From: an uncultured Eubacteriales bacterium
GTDB lineage: Bacteria > Bacillota > Clostridia > Lachnospirales > Lachnospiraceae
Length of the DNA stretch: 64,000 nt
Assembly (NCBI GenBank): GCA_900545175.1
Contig: UQYF01000002.1
Coordinates: 1-64,000, forward strand
Direction: 5' to 3'
In this document: positions 62,467 to 64,000 of the stretch, one piece after another
How positions within the stretch are numbered: position 1 is the first letter of the stretch
How the letters are laid out: every line of letters starts with the position of its first letter
Notes under the pieces: generated by a model
Told to the model about the DNA's origin: nothing
Seen by the model: the letters and a program-made list of their open reading frames with translations, nothing else
The model's database searches: none
Translations under genes and position numbers: made by a program

Positions 62467-62925
62467 TTAATCTTCAATAGCTATATACTTATTGTTCTCA
62501 ACCTTCTTTACTTCCTTCTTAGGAATATCAAGCCTTAAGATACCATGTCTGAAGCTTGCCTTAATCTCATCCTGTGTCACAGCTTCTCCTACATAAAAGC
62601 TTCTCTCACATGAGCCGGCATAGCGCTCCTTGCGGATATACTTGCCTTCCTTGTTCTGCTCATCCTTATCAAGACCTTTAGCAGCCCTGATTGTAATATA
62701 GCCATTGTCAAGCTCTACTGTAACTTCATCCTTCTTAAATCCAGGAAGATCCATCTCAAGCTCATAGCCATCATCGGTTTCCTTTATATCTGTATTCATC
62801 ACATTTTTAGCTCTGTGACCGTACAGCTTTTTCTGTGCTCTGTCAAGCTCTCTTTCTCCGAAGAAATCACCATCAAACAAATCATCAAACATATTGTTAG
62901 CTCCAAAAATACTAGGCATCAACAT
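62467..62925 (-). CDS. Hsp20-family small heat-shock protein
   Basis: 152 residues after AAAGGATG. The alpha-crystallin domain (about 43-140) includes YELEMDLPGFKKDEVTVELDNGYITIRA and the consensus GILRLDIPKK end; the tail IAIED carries an I-x-I motif for oligomers. It holds unfolded proteins. A CIRCE element overlaps its promoter, so HrcA control is expected. Confidence 0.95.
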   Translation of the reverse strand: MLMPSIFGANNMFDDLFDGDFFGERELDRAQKKLYGHRAKNVMNTDIKETDDGYELEMDLPGFKKDEVTVELDNGYITIRAAKGLDKDEQNKEGKYIRKERYAGSCERSFYVGEAVTQDEIKASFRHGILRLDIPKKEVKKVENNKYIAIED

Positions 62926-63027
62926 AAGTCATCATCCTTTCTTCTCTCTAAAGCTTTGATGTCATATTGTTTTCAATCACTTTGACAAGTGGAAGATTTT
63001 CTTTTTCTCTTCCCTTGTTCTGAATAC

Positions 63028-63056
63028 GTTATACATCTGTTGTTAGCACTTGTCAA
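63028..63056 (-). promoter_or_regulatory. Promoter of hsp20
   Basis: On the minus strand TTGACA (63056-63051), 17-bp spacer, TATAAC (63033-63028), about 100 bp before the start codon. Confidence 0.75.
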
Positions 63057-63069
63057 TAGAGAGTGATAA
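63043..63069. promoter_or_regulatory. CIRCE element (HrcA operator)
   Basis: TTAGCACTT - 9 bp - GAGTGATAA differs from the consensus TTAGCACTC-N9-GAGTGCTAA by one base in each arm. It overlaps the -35 box of the hsp20 promoter, so HrcA binding would block it until heat shock. Confidence 0.8.
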
Positions 63070-63142
63070 TGTTTAATAATTTCTTTATAATCATAATATT
63101 TCATTCATATTTTTTATATTTTTATTATTTTCTGGCGTAATA

Positions 63143-64000
63143 TTATGCATTTAATCCGGCGGTAAAACCGCTGCTCCATGCCCATTGCAGGTTGTATCCT
63201 CCGCAGCAGCCATCGACATCCAACACTTCACCGCAAAAATACAGTCCCTCGCATAGCTTAGACTCCATAGTGTCAATATTCACTTCGTCAAGACGAACAC
63301 CGCCACTGCACACTTGGGCAAAGGCAACACCTTTAGATTGTACTATCTTTACTGTAAAGTGCTTTAACATTTTCACAAGCTCCGTAGTCTTTCCGGATGA
63401 CTGCTTAATAATCAGATTCATCAGCTTTTTATTTACCAGCCCTGTAAGAAAATCGACCAACATGCTCAAGTCATGCTGCTGGACTGCTTCTCGTTTACGC
63501 ATGGACTTTTGCATATCGGATTTAATCTTATCTATGTAGGATGTAAGCTCCGCTTCGGAATATTCCGGCATAAAATCAAGCTCTGCCGTAACCTTCCTTC
63601 CCACTTCAAGCGCCGCCACCGCATAGCGGCTCACCTGAAATACAGGTATTCCAGATATGCCGTTGTCTGTAAGCTGAATCTCACCTTGGTCAGAAGCAGC
63701 GTACTTATTGTCAATAAAAAGCTTTACACTGCCCTTTGCGCGCACACCGGAAATCTCTTTAAAGAACCTCTCCTCGCAGCCTAATGCAACAAGTGCCGGA
63801 ATAGGCTTCACAATGTGATGTCCGAAGCTGCGTGCTATGTTATAGCCTAACTCGCAATTATATTCATGAGCTCCTGCATTTTTACCGCCTGATATTCCCT
63901 GATTGCATACACCTCCTGCTGCCGAGCCTGTTGCAACGATAACTTTTTCACATACACATAAAAATTTTTCTGTCTGAAATAAGCCATCAATGTCAGCAGC
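63143..64000 (-). CDS. HI0933/YhiN-family flavoprotein (5' partial)
   Basis: 285 codons to the window edge; the N-terminal FAD-binding part lies beyond it. EKVIVATGSAAGGVCNQGISG, NCELGYNIARSFGHHIVKPIPALVAL, RAKGSVKLFIDN, EIQLTDNGISGIPVFQVSRY and YFCGEVLDVDGCCGGYNLQWAWSSGFTAG are typical of the BaiN/HI0933 family of FAD proteins. The family reduces unknown substrates; some members act on bile acids. An internal GTG at 63811 is not the start. Confidence 0.92.
   Translation of the reverse strand, partial: AADIDGLFQTEKFLCVCEKVIVATGSAAGGVCNQGISGGKNAGAHEYNCELGYNIARSFGHHIVKPIPALVALGCEERFFKEISGVRAKGSVKLFIDNKYAASDQGEIQLTDNGISGIPVFQVSRYAVAALEVGRKVTAELDFMPEYSEAELTSYIDKIKSDMQKSMRKREAVQQHDLSMLVDFLTGLVNKKLMNLIIKQSSGKTTELVKMLKHFTVKIVQSKGVAFAQVCSGGVRLDEVNIDTMESKLCEGLYFCGEVLDVDGCCGGYNLQWAWSSGFTAGLNA

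Noticed and set aside
1..64000. Prophage or integrated conjugative element
   Set aside because: Only single XRE, recombinase and toxin-antitoxin genes are seen; no structural, replication or transfer genes accompany them.

Overview
The window looks like a chromosomal segment from an anaerobic Firmicute of the Lachnospiraceae type (low to moderate GC, strong AGGAGG ribosome-binding sites). Supporting traits are the Prp/L27 pair with a cleavable L27 N-terminus, a LexA/YneA-type SOS pair, an SepF/YlmH/YlmE cluster, a complete Mre-Min-RodA morphogenesis cluster, a MutL with an endonuclease motif, and a CIRCE element. No rRNA, tRNA, CRISPR array or intact insertion sequence was recognised.

Layout. 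Positions 1-3.7 kb are accessory: the end of a HicAB toxin-antitoxin pair, a compact type I toxin-antitoxin-like locus encoding a 30-residue hydrophobic peptide, a small membrane protein, two GNAT acetyltransferases, and two gene remnants. From 3.9 to 6.3 kb lie SurE and a leaderless 5'-nucleotidase-like protein. From 6.4 to 14.3 kb is the ribosome-associated cluster rplU-prp-rpmA-obgE-yhbY, then nadD-yqeK-rsfS, interrupted by an unexplained RNA-like intergenic stretch and a MarR-regulated MATE exporter. A folate operon (folC-folE-folP-folB/K fusion) follows to 18.3 kb. lexA and a yneA-like gene diverge around a dense LexA operator region near 19.3 kb. A PP-loop tRNA thiolation-type enzyme, a DEAD-box helicase and a tyrosine recombinase fill 19.9-23.4 kb.

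From 23.5 kb onward almost everything is on the minus strand: a membrane-anchored protein, a cytidylate-kinase-like protein, CstA coupled to an unknown protein, rluD-family/lspA/aroB, the ylmH-sepF-yggS cluster with an HlyD-like protein, then (in transcription order from the right) proA, miaB-mutS-mutL-miaA-ynbB-radC, mreB-mreC-mreD-PBP2-minC-minD-minE-rodA-mgsA-dacF. The right end holds a dCMP deaminase, 5-formyl-THF cyclo-ligase, a large FAD protein, a GH13 glucosidase operon, a CIRCE-controlled Hsp20 and a partial HI0933-type flavoprotein.

How the genes cooperate: most encode core functions (ribosome maturation, folate and NAD synthesis, mismatch repair, tRNA modification, rod-shape and septum placement). 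The items most worth a second look are the small type I toxin-antitoxin-like locus, the tandem 13-bp LexA box array, a PBP2 carrying a ~240-residue insertion, a methylglyoxal-synthase homologue lacking the expected catalytic aspartate, a FolB domain with a ~30-residue insertion, and several strong palindromes or leaders with no assigned role. I did not find a convincing large novel multi-gene system.
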